Translations under genes and position numbers: made by a program
The notes under the pieces: model-generated
The model's database searches: none
What the model saw: only the letters and a program-made list of their open reading frames with translations
Told to the model about the DNA's origin: nothing
From: Elizabethkingia miricola
Lineage (GTDB): Bacteria > Bacteroidota > Bacteroidia > Flavobacteriales > Weeksellaceae
NCBI RefSeq assembly: GCF_001675285.1
Contig: NZ_LSGQ01000001.1
Coordinates: forward strand, 496,001 to 560,000
Length of the DNA: 64,000 nt
Direction: 5' to 3'
Shown: positions 1-10,500 of the stretch, one piece after another
How positions within the stretch are numbered: the first letter of the stretch is position 1
How the letters are laid out: the number at the start of each line of letters is the position of its first letter

Positions 1-457
1 TTAATCCAGCCATTTCTTTGTACCTCTGAGTATCAGCTTGGTTCCTGTCTCTCGTTCTCTGTTGAACACGCGGCCCGAAAGCCTCAGCTGCATCTTCAAG
101 CTCATTAATTTTAGATTGGATTTTATTAATAACCCACTTTTTAATATTTATCTGAAATGGTCTTATAAGTTCCCACAGGAAACTATGAATTGTCGATATG
201 TGATATAAATAATCATGCCCAACGTCATCCAAAATTTCTTTTTCAGCTGTTGTTGTGTAGGTGATACATGCAATACGTTTGCCCTGTTGTCTAAGCATTT
301 TACCTTCGTTTTCATCGATATATTTCAGTGCCTTTATTAATGAGGTAGTTTTTCCCGAGCCGGCTCCCGCTACTACAACGAAGCTTGTTTTATCCTTGAG
401 ACACTTTTGTAACTCGATGTCGGCAGCGGTATTCGGTTTATTTATTCTCCTGCTCAT
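1..457 (-). CDS. UvrD/Rep-family superfamily 1 DNA helicase, N-terminal part (Gabija GajB-like); runs off the window
   Basis: Reading leftwards from an ATG at 457, the first 152 codons are open to the window edge. The product has a Walker A motif (AGAGSGKTTS, about residues 29-38) followed by ITYTTTAEKEI, which matches helicase motif Ia of UvrD/PcrA/Rep proteins, and then ISTIHSFL. Such enzymes unwind DNA with ATP. The start overlaps the end of the upstream OLD-type nuclease gene by 20 bases, so the two are translationally coupled. The OLD nuclease plus UvrD-like helicase pair is the composition of the Gabija anti-phage system (class 2 OLD loci). The remaining helicase motifs lie outside the window, so the family call is solid but the system name is inference. 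Confidence 0.85.
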   Translation of the reverse strand, partial: MSRRINKPNTAADIELQKCLKDKTSFVVVAGAGSGKTTSLIKALKYIDENEGKMLRQQGKRIACITYTTTAEKEILDDVGHDYLYHISTIHSFLWELIRPFQINIKKWVINKIQSKINELEDAAEAFGPRVQQRTRDRNQADTQRYKEMAGL

Positions 458-2768
458 CTGCTATTTCACTCTTTGGTTCTACTTCGGATTTACTCTCTGC
501 AATTTCAAGTTCTTCTACAGGATCTAGCTCATCATCAACAAATGCGATTTTTTCCTTAAGCCATTCTAAACCTTTTTCAATATAATTTGGCACGTTCCAA
601 CTTTCTGGATCTTTTAACATTAAACCCAGTGCAAAATCAGTTTTATTGAAAGATCCTCCATTAACTCTTTTGTATAACCTGATTCGGACTTCTTCCAATG
701 TCCTTTTATTTTTAAGTGTTATAACTCGTAGTCCCAAATGTCTTTGTGCTATATCTTGCGTCCATTCCAGATTTGTCAATGCAAAACTTTCTTCTAAGGT
801 TCGGCCTGCATAAGCACCTGACTCGCCATTCCATGATACTTCTGTTCTTGTTTGATAGGTAATCAATACATCAGCATTATTATCTGCACTTTTATTTTGA
901 ATTTTACTTTCATTTGGTGCATCTAGCAATTCTCGTATGCCTCTGATTTTTGGAAGCCATTTTATAAGTGTTTGATTAGAAGTGACGGCACCTTCAAAAT
1001 CTGAAATGCATGATTTACCAGGTTTACTTAATATATCTTCATCATCTTCATCAATAATTTCTTGTTCATCCAAATTTGAATCGATTGTTGCTGCCACGGT
1101 CAAATCAGCTTCTACAAGGAGTTCGGTTGAACTAGTTGCATCCTTATCAGCACCTTCTAGTTTAGCAGAAACCGGCTCTATACTGTCTAGATCGGTAATG
1201 ATTAATGTTGTAAGACCTAAAAATTCAATCAATTGCTTAAAAATATGACCGTATGCACCACCAACCTCTATAATACTGAGGTAGCATGAATTCAACTCTT
1301 CAGCACATTTGTTGATCATAGGAGGAAGTAAAAGTCTTTCGACATTACCCTCAACCAGAATAGCACCGTCTGCGAAAAAGAGGTCACAATGCGTCAGCTT
1401 CATATAGCGCTGTAAAAATTCTCTACTTTCTTCATGTGATTTATTGTAGAATGTTGTGAGATTAAGAACATTTGTTGTTTGAACGCCTGTGTCTGCAATG
1501 TGTCGCTGGAAATATCGGATCGGTTGAAAACCGCTTTCATAAATAATGTGTGGTGAATGTGTAGTAACAATCATTTGATTCTTGAAGGTGTCCTCTGCCT
1601 CAGTTGGATTTATGATTTCCCAAACTTTTTTTATAAAAACCTGCTGTAACTGGGCATGAAGATGGGCTTCGGGCTCTTCGATGATAATTAAGTGAAGTGG
1701 TGCCCTAGCATCTTCCTCTTCCGACCAGCGGGCATGAAAATCCAGTATTTCAAGGATCATATAAATAAGGTTCTTAAAACCAAGTCCATTGTACCGGTCG
1801 GGTAGGGACAAGAAATCGTTACCGCCTCCAAGCGAGTAATGGAGTTTTGTCTGTCCAATTATACTTTCGTGATTGAGTGTTGCCCTAACTTCAAGTTTTG
1901 GATTACTAAATCCAGGATAACCTAATTTATTTAGACTTTGAAGAGTAGGATTAAATACTGTTTTTAAATGTTTCGTCAATTCGCTCTCTGATGTTGCAAG
2001 AGCTTGCATAGCATCAAAGTCATCCTCTTTTTTCTCAAGATTTCTGTCGTAAAAGCGGTTCATACGTTTTGAAAGGTCTTCCGCACGTCCACCCGAACTG
2101 AGGTCATCGAGGAAGCGCTGTGCATTTAACATGTCAATCCTTATAAGCGATCTGATGATTTTAGCGCCTGGCCGATCCGAATCATTACCTAGCTGCAATG
2201 GCTCATAATCTCCTATTATATTCATTTCATCATCAAACTGTTCCCGATCTAAGACGTAATATTTTGTTTCATATTCGCTTCGTATGTTTTTGCTTAAATA
2301 GTCGGTAAGAGTTCTAGGCCAAGGGTGATAATCATCTTTTGCTTTAGCAGCGGCTTTTGCATTCAGTTCCCTGTAGTTTGATAGTAAAAGTTCTGGGCTT
2401 TTAGGTGCATACTCAATTCTAACGCCGACTGGAATGCCTTTCCAGTCCAAATTTGGTAAAAGATCAATAATTCTATGTAAATCTGTAGAATTTACTGCAA
2501 ACCAAATATCTAAGCTGATTGCTGGGAAATCCGGAGGTGTATCATCTTCAATTTCTGCTAGGCTATTGATTTTTTTCCAACAGTCACTACTAAAGTCATG
2601 TATTGAAAAAGCCTTTGAATTGGGATCAACGAATTTTTGCAATATATAGGTAGCTGAAGTTTTGCCACTGTTGTTTGCCCCTACAAATATTGAAGTTTTA
2701 TCTTCTAGGTCGATCTGTGCATTTTTAAGGCGTCTAAAATTACGCACTTTGATTGTTCGGATATGCAT
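438..2768 (-). CDS. OLD-family ATP-dependent endonuclease with ABC-type ATPase and TOPRIM domains (Gabija GajA-like)
   Basis: This 776-residue protein begins with an ABC/SMC-like ATPase half: Walker A GANNSGKT (30-37), signature-like SLGGGNDFLSLPD (312-324), Walker B IIIEEPEAHL (361-370) and a switch histidine in VTTHSPH (401-407). A TOPRIM domain follows, with its glutamate in VEGNVE (472-477) and the DxD motif ITDLDS (524-529). This is the layout of OLD nucleases, which cut DNA and in defence systems act against phage. It overlaps the UvrD-like helicase gene downstream, as in class 2 OLD/Gabija loci. It is longer than the ~580 residues typical of GajA: there is an insertion after the TOPRIM DxD and an acidic tail. 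It could be a related OLD-helicase system rather than canonical Gabija. Confidence 0.8.
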   Translation of the reverse strand: MHIRTIKVRNFRRLKNAQIDLEDKTSIFVGANNSGKTSATYILQKFVDPNSKAFSIHDFSSDCWKKINSLAEIEDDTPPDFPAISLDIWFAVNSTDLHRIIDLLPNLDWKGIPVGVRIEYAPKSPELLLSNYRELNAKAAAKAKDDYHPWPRTLTDYLSKNIRSEYETKYYVLDREQFDDEMNIIGDYEPLQLGNDSDRPGAKIIRSLIRIDMLNAQRFLDDLSSGGRAEDLSKRMNRFYDRNLEKKEDDFDAMQALATSESELTKHLKTVFNPTLQSLNKLGYPGFSNPKLEVRATLNHESIIGQTKLHYSLGGGNDFLSLPDRYNGLGFKNLIYMILEILDFHARWSEEEDARAPLHLIIIEEPEAHLHAQLQQVFIKKVWEIINPTEAEDTFKNQMIVTTHSPHIIYESGFQPIRYFQRHIADTGVQTTNVLNLTTFYNKSHEESREFLQRYMKLTHCDLFFADGAILVEGNVERLLLPPMINKCAEELNSCYLSIIEVGGAYGHIFKQLIEFLGLTTLIITDLDSIEPVSAKLEGADKDATSSTELLVEADLTVAATIDSNLDEQEIIDEDDEDILSKPGKSCISDFEGAVTSNQTLIKWLPKIRGIRELLDAPNESKIQNKSADNNADVLITYQTRTEVSWNGESGAYAGRTLEESFALTNLEWTQDIAQRHLGLRVITLKNKRTLEEVRIRLYKRVNGGSFNKTDFALGLMLKDPESWNVPNYIEKGLEWLKEKIAFVDDELDPVEELEIAESKSEVEPKSEIADEQENK

Positions 2769-3700
2769 ATTTGCTGTTGAGGTTAAATTAGTTTTTTGGT
2801 TAGCGAAAGATGTTGCAGCTAACTTTCAATAACAAATATATTAAATTGCGACATCCGAAATTGTAATTTTGTATTTAATACATGATACTTTGTAATTAAA
2901 CTTCTTTTAACTGGCAGTTAGATTTGCCAATCACGAAATTTTCCCGATTTTTCCTTGTGATTGTTATCCCAATTTATTCCATTCTTATTTTGTCCATTGT
3001 GCAAGACCATTCTCAAAATTATTTTCTAAATAAATAAGTATTGCATCATCACATTTAAATCTTTTCACAAACTATTTAAAACTCGTTCATCTGATAACTG
3101 ATCTAACTTTGCTAATTGTACTATTTGTTTCCAGAGAATAAGATTATATAATTTTTTACCATTTATAAAAAACAATTTTTAGGTTTCAAAAGTAAAAATG
3201 AAATAGTAATAAAAAATACGGTAAACCATATTGTTTAATAATAAAATCAGTTAAATTTCTTAAAATATAAGTCTAATTCCAAATCCTTGAAGAGCGAAGA
3301 AGATACTTTGTTAGGACGTCAGGACTTTCAAAGTTGCAAATAAGCTCCTAACTTTTCCGCATAGTTGTAAAATCGCACACATTTTTAATAGACAATAGAT
3401 CCATTATTTAAAACAAAATTTCAGGTAAATTACTTTTTACAAAGCTCCCTTAGTTTTGATTAAGGGTTTAAAAAGTACGAACCGATTTTAAGGTTTGCAA
3501 CTAAAAGGTGAATTTCTAAAAATAGGTATATACTTACGTAGCTAACAACAGAATTTTTTTTTAAACTCAATCATTAATATCCCCATCAATGAAAGGCTGA
3601 TAATTTAGACTTTCATTAATTATCAAAGCCAAATAGTTCCTTACAACGCCATTGTAAAGGCATACCTCATTTGCAGATTTAATTTTCTGAAAAATGAAAT
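2769..3700. other. AT-rich intergenic region without an intact gene
   Basis: No frame of useful length with gene-like composition is present on either strand. The stretch separates the minus-strand OLD gene from the plus-strand broken AbiEii gene. It contains the left copy of an imperfect repeat (3311-3372) that recurs at 5003-5064. A minus-strand fragment near 2990-3080 is weakly protein-like, but I could not assign it. The promoter of the OLD-helicase pair should lie just right of 2768. Confidence 0.5.
3311..3372 (+). repeat. Left copy of imperfect direct repeat flanking the AbiE-type module
   Basis: This 62-base stretch starts with TTAGGA and contains GACTTTCAAAGTTGCAAATA. The same order of short words (TTAGGA, GACTTTCAAA, TTGC, AATA, CTAACTT, GTTTGTAAAA or similar) recurs in direct orientation at 5003-5064 with roughly three quarters identity by eye. 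The two copies bracket the AbiEii pseudogene and DUF6922 gene, which suggests old insertion ends or a dispersed repeat family. Confidence 0.45.
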
Positions 3701-4385
3701 ATGCTATATAAAGAAACTGTCACTAAGGAGATGTGAGAACTTCTACAGCGACTGATGAAAGATGAAATGCTAAAAGATTTTATTTTGGTAGGCGGTACCG
3801 CTTTAGCCTTAAAATTAGGACATAGATTATCTGTAGATATTGATTTGTTTACTACAAGGGATTTTGACTCATGCGCCTTAAGACACCACTTACAAAAAGA
3901 ATACGAAGCAACTAACGAAATTGTTTTTGAGAATACCATAATGACTTATATTAATGATATAAAAGTTGATCTTTTAGCTCATAAATATCCTGTCATAGCA
4001 ATGGATAAAATCTCAGAAAATATAAGAATGATTTCTAATGACGACATTGGTGCTATGAAACTTCACGCAATATTTCAAAGTGGAAAAAGATTAAAAGATT
4101 TCGTAGATATGTATTTTTCTTCTTGAGGAAAAACCTCTACAGTCATATTTAAATAGCTACCAAGCAAAATACAACGGAAATTCAAATTTAGCAGCACACT
4201 CGTTAGTTTATTTTGATGGTATTAGAAAAGAATATGATGTTTCAATGGTTGACGGCAAAGAGCACAAATGGAAAACAATGCAGGAAAGACTTAAGGAAGC
4301 TGTACTAAATCCTAATGTAAAATTTGGAAATTCAGTCGAAAAAAAAGTTGTTCTAAAAAACAAAGGAAAGGGATTTAGAAGGTGA
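3701..4385 (+). pseudogene. Broken AbiEii/AbiGii-type nucleotidyltransferase toxin gene (nonsense plus frameshift)
   Basis: The start at 3701 reads MLYKETVTKEM and then meets TGA at 3734-3736; the frame continues ELLQRLMKDEMLKDF. This is the usual beginning of this family with a probable TGG tryptophan codon changed to TGA. The body holds the nucleotidyltransferase motif LVGGTALALKLGHRLSVDID (GG...D-x-D). At a run of T (4114-4118) the frame shifts by one base. Downstream, LLEEKPLQSYLNSYQAKY to KNKGKGFRR continues in the other frame to a stop at 4383-4385. AbiE-type toxins transfer nucleotides (reported on RNA) and cause abortive infection. With two lesions this copy should be inactive. The segment after the nonsense codon (ATG 3755, stop 4126) could still give a truncated 123-residue protein. 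Confidence 0.8.
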
Positions 4386-4425
4386 TTTTGTTGTCGCAAC
4401 GAGATAAAATCACTATATTTAAACT

Positions 4426-4737
4426 ATGGTATTAAAGAGAAAAGTCTTGCCAAAAATACATCCAAAATTCTTTTGGGATACCAATTTTAGGAAACTTGAT
4501 TGGGAGAAAGCATACATCCCTATTATTTCTCGAATTCTTGAGAGGGGTGGGCAAAATGAGATCTATGAAATTATAAAATACTACGGTCGAGAAAAAATTG
4601 TTGAGACAATTCTGAAAGAAATTCATTTTTTACCTAATTACGCCATTGACCGAGCAATGTTTTTTTTTCCGGAACTTAAGAAAGAGGATATGCACTGCTA
4701 TATTAACCGTAAGGATAAACCATATCATTGGATATAG
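4426..4737 (+). CDS. DUF6922-type small protein, likely partner of the AbiEii-type toxin
   Basis: This intact 103-residue protein contains HPKFFWDTNFRKLDWEK, then ILERGGQNEIYEIIKYYGRE and a C-terminal FFPELKKEDMHCYI. These are features I associate with the DUF6922 family. The family is commonly encoded beside AbiEii-like nucleotidyltransferase genes in Bacteroidota and is thought to act as the antitoxin or regulator. Here it follows the broken toxin by 40 bases on the same strand. The partner having survived while the toxin is mutated fits toxin inactivation before antitoxin loss. The family assignment is from memory; the antitoxin role is inference from neighbourhood. Confidence 0.65.
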   Translation: MVLKRKVLPKIHPKFFWDTNFRKLDWEKAYIPIISRILERGGQNEIYEIIKYYGREKIVETILKEIHFLPNYAIDRAMFFFPELKKEDMHCYINRKDKPYHWI

Positions 4738-4887
4738 GTTAGAAACTATTTATTTCAGCTATAACTCAAAACAAATTATATTTTGAGAAAAACAATTTCT
4801 CATATTAAAAATTGAAAGGTGCTACATTGGGTGAGGCAATGCTAGGTAAAAATTAGCTTTTTTTCCTTTTGATAAAAAATGTAAGGT

Positions 4888-4905
4888 GTCCGCTTTTTAG
4901 CGGAC
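4888..4905. terminator. Terminator-like hairpin
   Basis: A perfect 7-bp stem (GTCCGCT/AGCGGAC) with a TTTT loop is followed by TTCTTGCATTTT. It lies 150 bases downstream of the DUF6922 gene and could end that transcript. The T-tract is imperfect, so termination is likely but not certain. Confidence 0.55.
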
Positions 4906-5002
4906 TTCTTGCATTTTAAATAATTGTATTGAAAATGGAAGTGGTAAAATACTAGTTTAATTATAATCATGGAAAAGCCTCACAAAGCCTATTTGAAAAT
5001 TG

Positions 5003-5064
5003 GTTAGGAGGAACGACTTTCAAAATTGCGAATACTCTCTAACTTCTGCAGGAAGTTTGTAAAA
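5003..5064 (+). repeat. Right copy of imperfect direct repeat flanking the AbiE-type module
   Basis: The stretch contains TTAGGA, GACTTTCAAAATTGCGAATA and CTAACTT in the same order and orientation as 3311-3372. The copies are about 1.7 kb apart and enclose the broken toxin and its partner. Confidence 0.45.
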
Positions 5065-5189
5065 AGTACAGTCCTACATTCTTCTGCACAATCCTTTCCT
5101 TACCCTGTTTTTTCTCTCCTTACATGATAACCCGTTTTCTGTATTTCGAAATACCTTCTATTTTCAGTGTTTGTGTAGCCTGTCGCTAT

Positions 5190-5470
5190 TTCTTTTCATG
5201 AGGTACTGGTGGATTTGAATAAATATTGAGAAAATCCTTTGCATGAGGATCAACATTTAGAATTTTGCTGGTGATTTCTTGCCTGTTTTGTTATTATCCA
5301 GAAATAGGCTGATTTTAGTATAATCTTTCAGGTAATCAATAATTTTTTGTGGTGAATTTGTTGAGTTGACAATAAGCAGACCTCCTTGATAAGTATGCTT
5401 CAGTTCAATAAATAGAGTCCATCCACGAAACCTTTCACAACAACATTTTTATCAAGCCTTCTGTCATGAG
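5190..5470 (-). pseudogene. Decayed TOPRIM/primase-like fragment of a mobile element
   Basis: Minus-strand translation in shifting frames gives VKGFVDGLYLLN, then LLIVNSTNSPQKIIDYLKDY with SLFLDNNKTGK, then QEITSKILNVDPHAKDFLN. The order of (G/S)F-x-D, V(L)NS-x-x-x-x-x-K and LFLDND-x-x-G resembles the TOPRIM domain of CHC2/TOPRIM primases carried by Bacteroidota integrative elements. At least two frameshifts and stops separate the pieces, so it is a remnant. The similarity is judged by eye and is weak. Confidence 0.35.
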
Positions 5471-6056
5471 ATACTGATGGGACTCCATCAGTATGTACCT
5501 GCTGATGTCCGGCATGCTAGACTGCTGGATTAATATTCAGGATTGAGATATCTTAATTAAATAATACCCTTTGTAGTAGAGATTTCAAGGTTTCCATCTA
5601 CTTAATCTATTCTCATGATATAATGTTTTCGGGATTAATGATAGGTTGGGATATGTCACAACTTAAATAGTATTCACAACATTTGAATAAATGACAATGC
5701 TACCTTTACCTATGATAAGCATGACAATAGTGTGGGGCTTTTGTTCTAAACAGTTTATTGTTTCAACTATAAGGCTTAGATATATTACTTGGGATATTAC
5801 TTTTTTTTTTAAATTGTAAAAATATTTTATCCTTTGATTTGCAATTGAAGTACATTCTTGTCATATAGATAAAGCCAAATAAAGAACTCACCAATATGAA
5901 AGTTTCCAAATAAGTAATGGCTCAGGGGGTAGTAGAAAAGGATAATGTTTGCTACCTGTCTATCGGCATTTGTTGTATTCTACTTTTTTCTTTAAGACCA
6001 TTAGGCTTGTTGAATTTGATATGGAAAATTTAAAATAATAACTAAAAACACACCGT

Positions 6057-7424
6057 ATGAAACTGGAAGATGAGCTAAAATCTTTTGAAGCGAAAGTAAG
6101 AGATATTTACTGCAACGTTAGATATGACAGCAATGGCCTCAATCAAGATCAAAAGCTGAAAGAAGAAGAAAAAAAGGAAATTCTCCGTGAGATAATAAAG
6201 AATTTTAAAATAGGGCAGAAAAAAATTCTGACCGAATTAAGGTTGCTTCAATCTCTTTCAAAAGTCAATCAGACCGAATTAATAACGGCCAGGAGGGAAG
6301 GAGACAAAAAGAAAGCCAAAGTTTTGATGGAGGGATCTAAAATATTTGAATATCAGAAAAGTATCTACAGGAGCCTTGCTGATACGATAGCCTGGCAACT
6401 CCTTAATGGAGAACATTATTTGTATCGTAGATTATATACAGGAGAAGAAGGAACTAAAGATTTGTCAGATCAATCATTTAATTACGTCATTGACTTCAAC
6501 GATCAGATCAATACTGACCCTGATTCTTTTTGTCTGATAAGTGATATTACGAGCAATATACAATTAGGAGATTGTCTTATAAAAGATAAAGAGGGAATTA
6601 AGATTTCAGAGATTAAATCAGGCGAAATAAATTTTAGAGTTCTTGATGTTATTGAGGACCGGAATCTTACGGATGATTCTTTCGATGAAAAGGATTTTTC
6701 ACCAGAATTTGATGAAAAATTTATTAAGCAAATGAAAAGAGTGGTCGCACAGAAAGGTAAAAACGAAAGGGCAGTTAAAATTGTAAAGGAACATAAGGGT
6801 CCTGATCCAAAATATAAAGACGCGGAGGTTCATATCGTCGAAAATGATTTTCCTCTGGGAACCTATCATGCAGATTTGGTTGGTCTATTGGGTGAACTTA
6901 AAACAGAGGACTATGCATATACCTGTATCGGTGAAATTATACACATTGGTATTTATAAAAATGAATGGCGAACCTACGGGCAATTTTCTATGAAGCAACT
7001 ATGTGCTCCCTATCCTTTTGTAGATCTAATGTCCAGTAGAACTCTGATCTGTGAACCGATTTTCTTAAAACCTTTTCCGGAAGAAATTATAATGGACATG
7101 GTCATGGGAAGAATTAAAGTTTTTATTGGGGTTAACTACGATAATTTCATTGAATTTTCCAATGGTTTAGGCGTTAAAGCAAGCTGGTCTTCCGCTAAAG
7201 AACTCCAAAAATATTTAGAGAATTTCAAGCATGATAGGCGTACGATATTTTCATTTGAGAATAAGGGAATCAAGCTAGAAATTGATGGTCATGAAATTTT
7301 TGTAGGGGGTGGTTTTTTTAGCAAAATGATATTTGATCATTTTTTACCCCAAACAATGATACTTAAATATAGTGGTTTAATCGATGGCGTTGTCAATTCA
7401 GGCAAGGAAAACAAGAACCCCTAA
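6057..7424 (+). CDS. Unrecognised 455-residue protein with a PD-(D/E)xK nuclease-like motif
   Basis: I do not recognise this family. The N-terminal ~110 residues are charged and helical (rich in K and E). Residues 171-190 read GDCLIKDKEGIKISEIKSGE. This fits the G-D-x(n)-E-x-K core of PD-(D/E)xK nucleases, with D172, E185 and K187 as candidate active-site residues. There are no membrane segments. The gene lies 171 bases upstream of the Avs4-like gene on the same strand, so it may belong to that defence module or be an independent defence gene. An A-rich sequence before the ATG is consistent with Bacteroidota starts. A nuclease function is inference from one motif. Confidence 0.6.
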   Translation: MKLEDELKSFEAKVRDIYCNVRYDSNGLNQDQKLKEEEKKEILREIIKNFKIGQKKILTELRLLQSLSKVNQTELITARREGDKKKAKVLMEGSKIFEYQKSIYRSLADTIAWQLLNGEHYLYRRLYTGEEGTKDLSDQSFNYVIDFNDQINTDPDSFCLISDITSNIQLGDCLIKDKEGIKISEIKSGEINFRVLDVIEDRNLTDDSFDEKDFSPEFDEKFIKQMKRVVAQKGKNERAVKIVKEHKGPDPKYKDAEVHIVENDFPLGTYHADLVGLLGELKTEDYAYTCIGEIIHIGIYKNEWRTYGQFSMKQLCAPYPFVDLMSSRTLICEPIFLKPFPEEIIMDMVMGRIKVFIGVNYDNFIEFSNGLGVKASWSSAKELQKYLENFKHDRRTIFSFENKGIKLEIDGHEIFVGGGFFSKMIFDHFLPQTMILKYSGLIDGVVNSGKENKNP

Positions 7425-7595
7425 GAGGAACAATTTTAATGATGCTGATTCTTAAAAGTATGGTATAATTTAGAAAATAAAATAATGTTTATTGGGTTCC
7501 TATTTAATAAATTATAGAAAAGCAAGCTCTGAATAAAATGTGACTTATACATTTTATGAACTATTGCATACGATAACTTTAATGGGTTAAAAAAA

Positions 7596-10500
7596 ATGAA
7601 TTGGAATGTTTTTAATTTGAAATATGATCGCCGGGAAACCTGGGCTTTTGAGCAACTTTCATATTTACTTTTTTGTGCAGAATTTAATAATAGAATTGGC
7701 TTATTTCGTTATAAGAATCAAGCAGGCATAGAAACAGAGTATTTCACCAAGGATGCAAAAAACTATGGATTCCAAGCGAAGTACTATACTACATCTCTTT
7801 CACTGAATAAAGAGGATATTATGGGTTCTCTAAAAAAAGCAAAAAGAAAGAATCCTGAATTAAATAGTGTTTACCTCTATGTAAATCAAGAGTTGTCCGA
7901 AAGTAGCAAGCCGGATCAAAAGAAGCCACAATATCAATTAGAGATTGAAAAAGCTGCCATAGAGCTTGAACTAGAAATTGAATGGAGAGTGCCAAGTAAT
8001 TTAGAACTGCAGGTGGCTCTTCCTGAAAATAAATATATCTATGACCTATTCTTTAATTTACAGCCCAATCAAGAACATGTTATTCTTGATATTGAAAGCC
8101 ATAATGATAAGTTATTAAGATCAATATCCAGTGAAATCACCTTTGAAAACCAGCAGATCAAAGTTGACCGAAATTATTTTCAGAGTCAAATTATAGAAGC
8201 ATTGAATCATGACAAATCCATTATAATTTCAGGGGAAGGAGGCTCAGGCAAAACAGCGATATTAAAAGAATTTTATGAAAACAATAAGAAAAAGATTCCC
8301 ATATGTATTTTTAAAGCTTCCGAACTCAATGTAATGAACGTTAATGATCTGTTTTATCTTGATCATCATTTCTCGTTCATGGATTTTTTACAGGCGTATG
8401 AACTAGAAGAAAAAAAAATATTTATTATTGACTCTGCGGAAAAATTGGCAGAGCTTACTCAATCTGATCTTTTGACCCATCTGATCAGTACATTAACTAA
8501 CAATGGATGGTTTTTAATTTTTACCACAAGATATTCTTACTTAAACGATTTATCTTTTCACATTCAAGAAAGCTACCAACTCCCTTTTCAAGTTTTCAAT
8601 GTACCGTTACTTACTACTGATGAATTAGAAAAGTTATCACAGAAATATCATTTTTCTTTACCAGGTAATATCAATTTTTCAGACCGTTTACATAATCTTT
8701 TTTACCTCAATGAATATCTGCGGCATTATACCAATATTGATAAGAAGGGGAACTTTGAAAATTTTATTGATATATTATGGAAAAAGAAAATTCAAAATAG
8801 CGGCATACAAAAAGACAATCTGCATTTGGAAAGAGACAAATGTATTATTGAGCTTACTAAAGAAAGGTGTAAAACAGGATTATTCTATATCAATACAAAT
8901 AATTTATCCCCAGTGGCACTTTCTTGGCTAAAGCAAGATGAAATTTTAGGATATAGTGAAGCCCATGATGGATATTTTATTACCCATGATATTTATGAGG
9001 AGTGGGCATTAAACAAGATAATTTCCCGGAGATATGCTAACTACAAAGATGTAGAAACCTTTTTTGAAGATATAGGAAGTTCTTTACCTATAAGAAGAGC
9101 TTTTAGATTATGGCTTTCAGAACAGCTGTTTCATCATGAAAATGCCATCGAAAGCTTCGTTTTGGAGATTTTTAAAAACCATAATGTGGATCAATACTGG
9201 AAAGATGAATTGCTTGTCTCCGTTCTTTTATCTAATTACTCTCAAACCTTCTTTACTTTCTTTGAAAAAGAAATTATTGCCAATGATTTTGAACTGCTGA
9301 GAAGGATTATATTTTTAATTAGAACTGCATGTGCTGATATCTCTACAAACAAGGGATTTGGTATCATAATACCAAAGGGGAAAGGTTGGGAGGTTTTAAT
9401 CTCATTTATATACCGTCATAAAAAAGATTTTTTTGAACAAAATCTTAATCTTGTAGTTCCCTTATTAAAGCCATGGTGTTTGAATAATCCGCAGGGTGAA
9501 ACGACTAAAGTTTCAGGGCTCTTAGTGCTCAGTATCATCCAAAGAGTTGAAAATGAAAAGGATTTTTATATTCATAGCGAAGCGGAGGAGGAACTGGTAA
9601 AAATTATATTTAATGCAGCAGAAGAGTTGGTTGTAGAACTGAAAGAGATATTCGAAAAAGTAATTTCAAATCAGTGGACTGCATATAATGATCCTTATGA
9701 AGGGATCTGCTCAAAAATATTAGAAAAACCCTATTTAGCATTCAGGCTGATAAAAGTGTTGCCAGAATCCGTTATAGGATTATGCGGATTATTTTGGAGA
9801 CAAAAAAAAGACCAGGATAATTATCATGATAACTATAGTGTAGAAAGTAAATATGATTTGACGGACGAGCACAGGTTCAATTACCATCCGCCCAGTGCCT
9901 ACCAGACACCCATTTATGTATTGCTACGTTATGCTTTTAAAGAAACACTGCAATTTATTATTGATTTTACCAATACATCTACTAAATCCTATCGTCATTC
10001 TGATTACGGAGAAGATGTCCAAGAAGTCATTGTACATATGGGCGAAAAAGAAATTACGCAGTATTTATGCTGGGCTTTTTGGGGGGCTTATCGTGGTGTT
10101 AGCAGTCCAGTAGTTCCTTATCTACTGCAGTCTATGCATATGGCACTTGAAAAAAAGCTTTTAGAATTGGTTCAGGATTTAGATACTCCCATCATAGAAG
10201 CAATAATGTTACAAATTATAGCCAAAACAGAATCTACATCCATAACAGCTGTTGTATGCAGTATTGTTCTGGCGTATCCGGATAAATTATATAATGTTGC
10301 TTTAGTATTATTCAAAACACTTGATTTTTTTGGTATTGATATGCATCGGTCTGTTAACGAATATCAGGCTAAAAGTTTATATTCCATTGGCAATGGACTA
10401 ACCGATACGTATTATACAGATGAAAGATTAAAGACCTGTGAGGATAAGCATAGAGGGACTTATTTGGAATCATTATTGGTGAATTATCAATTTTTTGGAG

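Larger units (their letters stand above)
4738..6056. other. 1.3-kb gene-free stretch with decayed mobile-element DNA
   Basis: There is no intact gene in this stretch. From left to right it contains a terminator-like hairpin (4888-4905), the right copy of the imperfect direct repeat (5003-5064), and a decayed TOPRIM-primase-like fragment on the minus strand (about 5190-5470). AT-rich sequence follows, with the upstream region of the next gene. The content suggests a scar left by mobile elements between two defence modules. Confidence 0.5.

Noticed and set aside
2990-3080. Minus-strand fragment CDDAILIYLENNFENGLAQW, thought of as an HNH-nuclease remnant
   Set aside because: Only one short word is reminiscent of that family; there is no histidine-containing motif and stops follow, so it is not supportable.
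3679-3939. Minus-strand open frame over the AbiEii gene
   Set aside because: It is antisense to a recognisable, though broken, toxin gene and shows no protein features.
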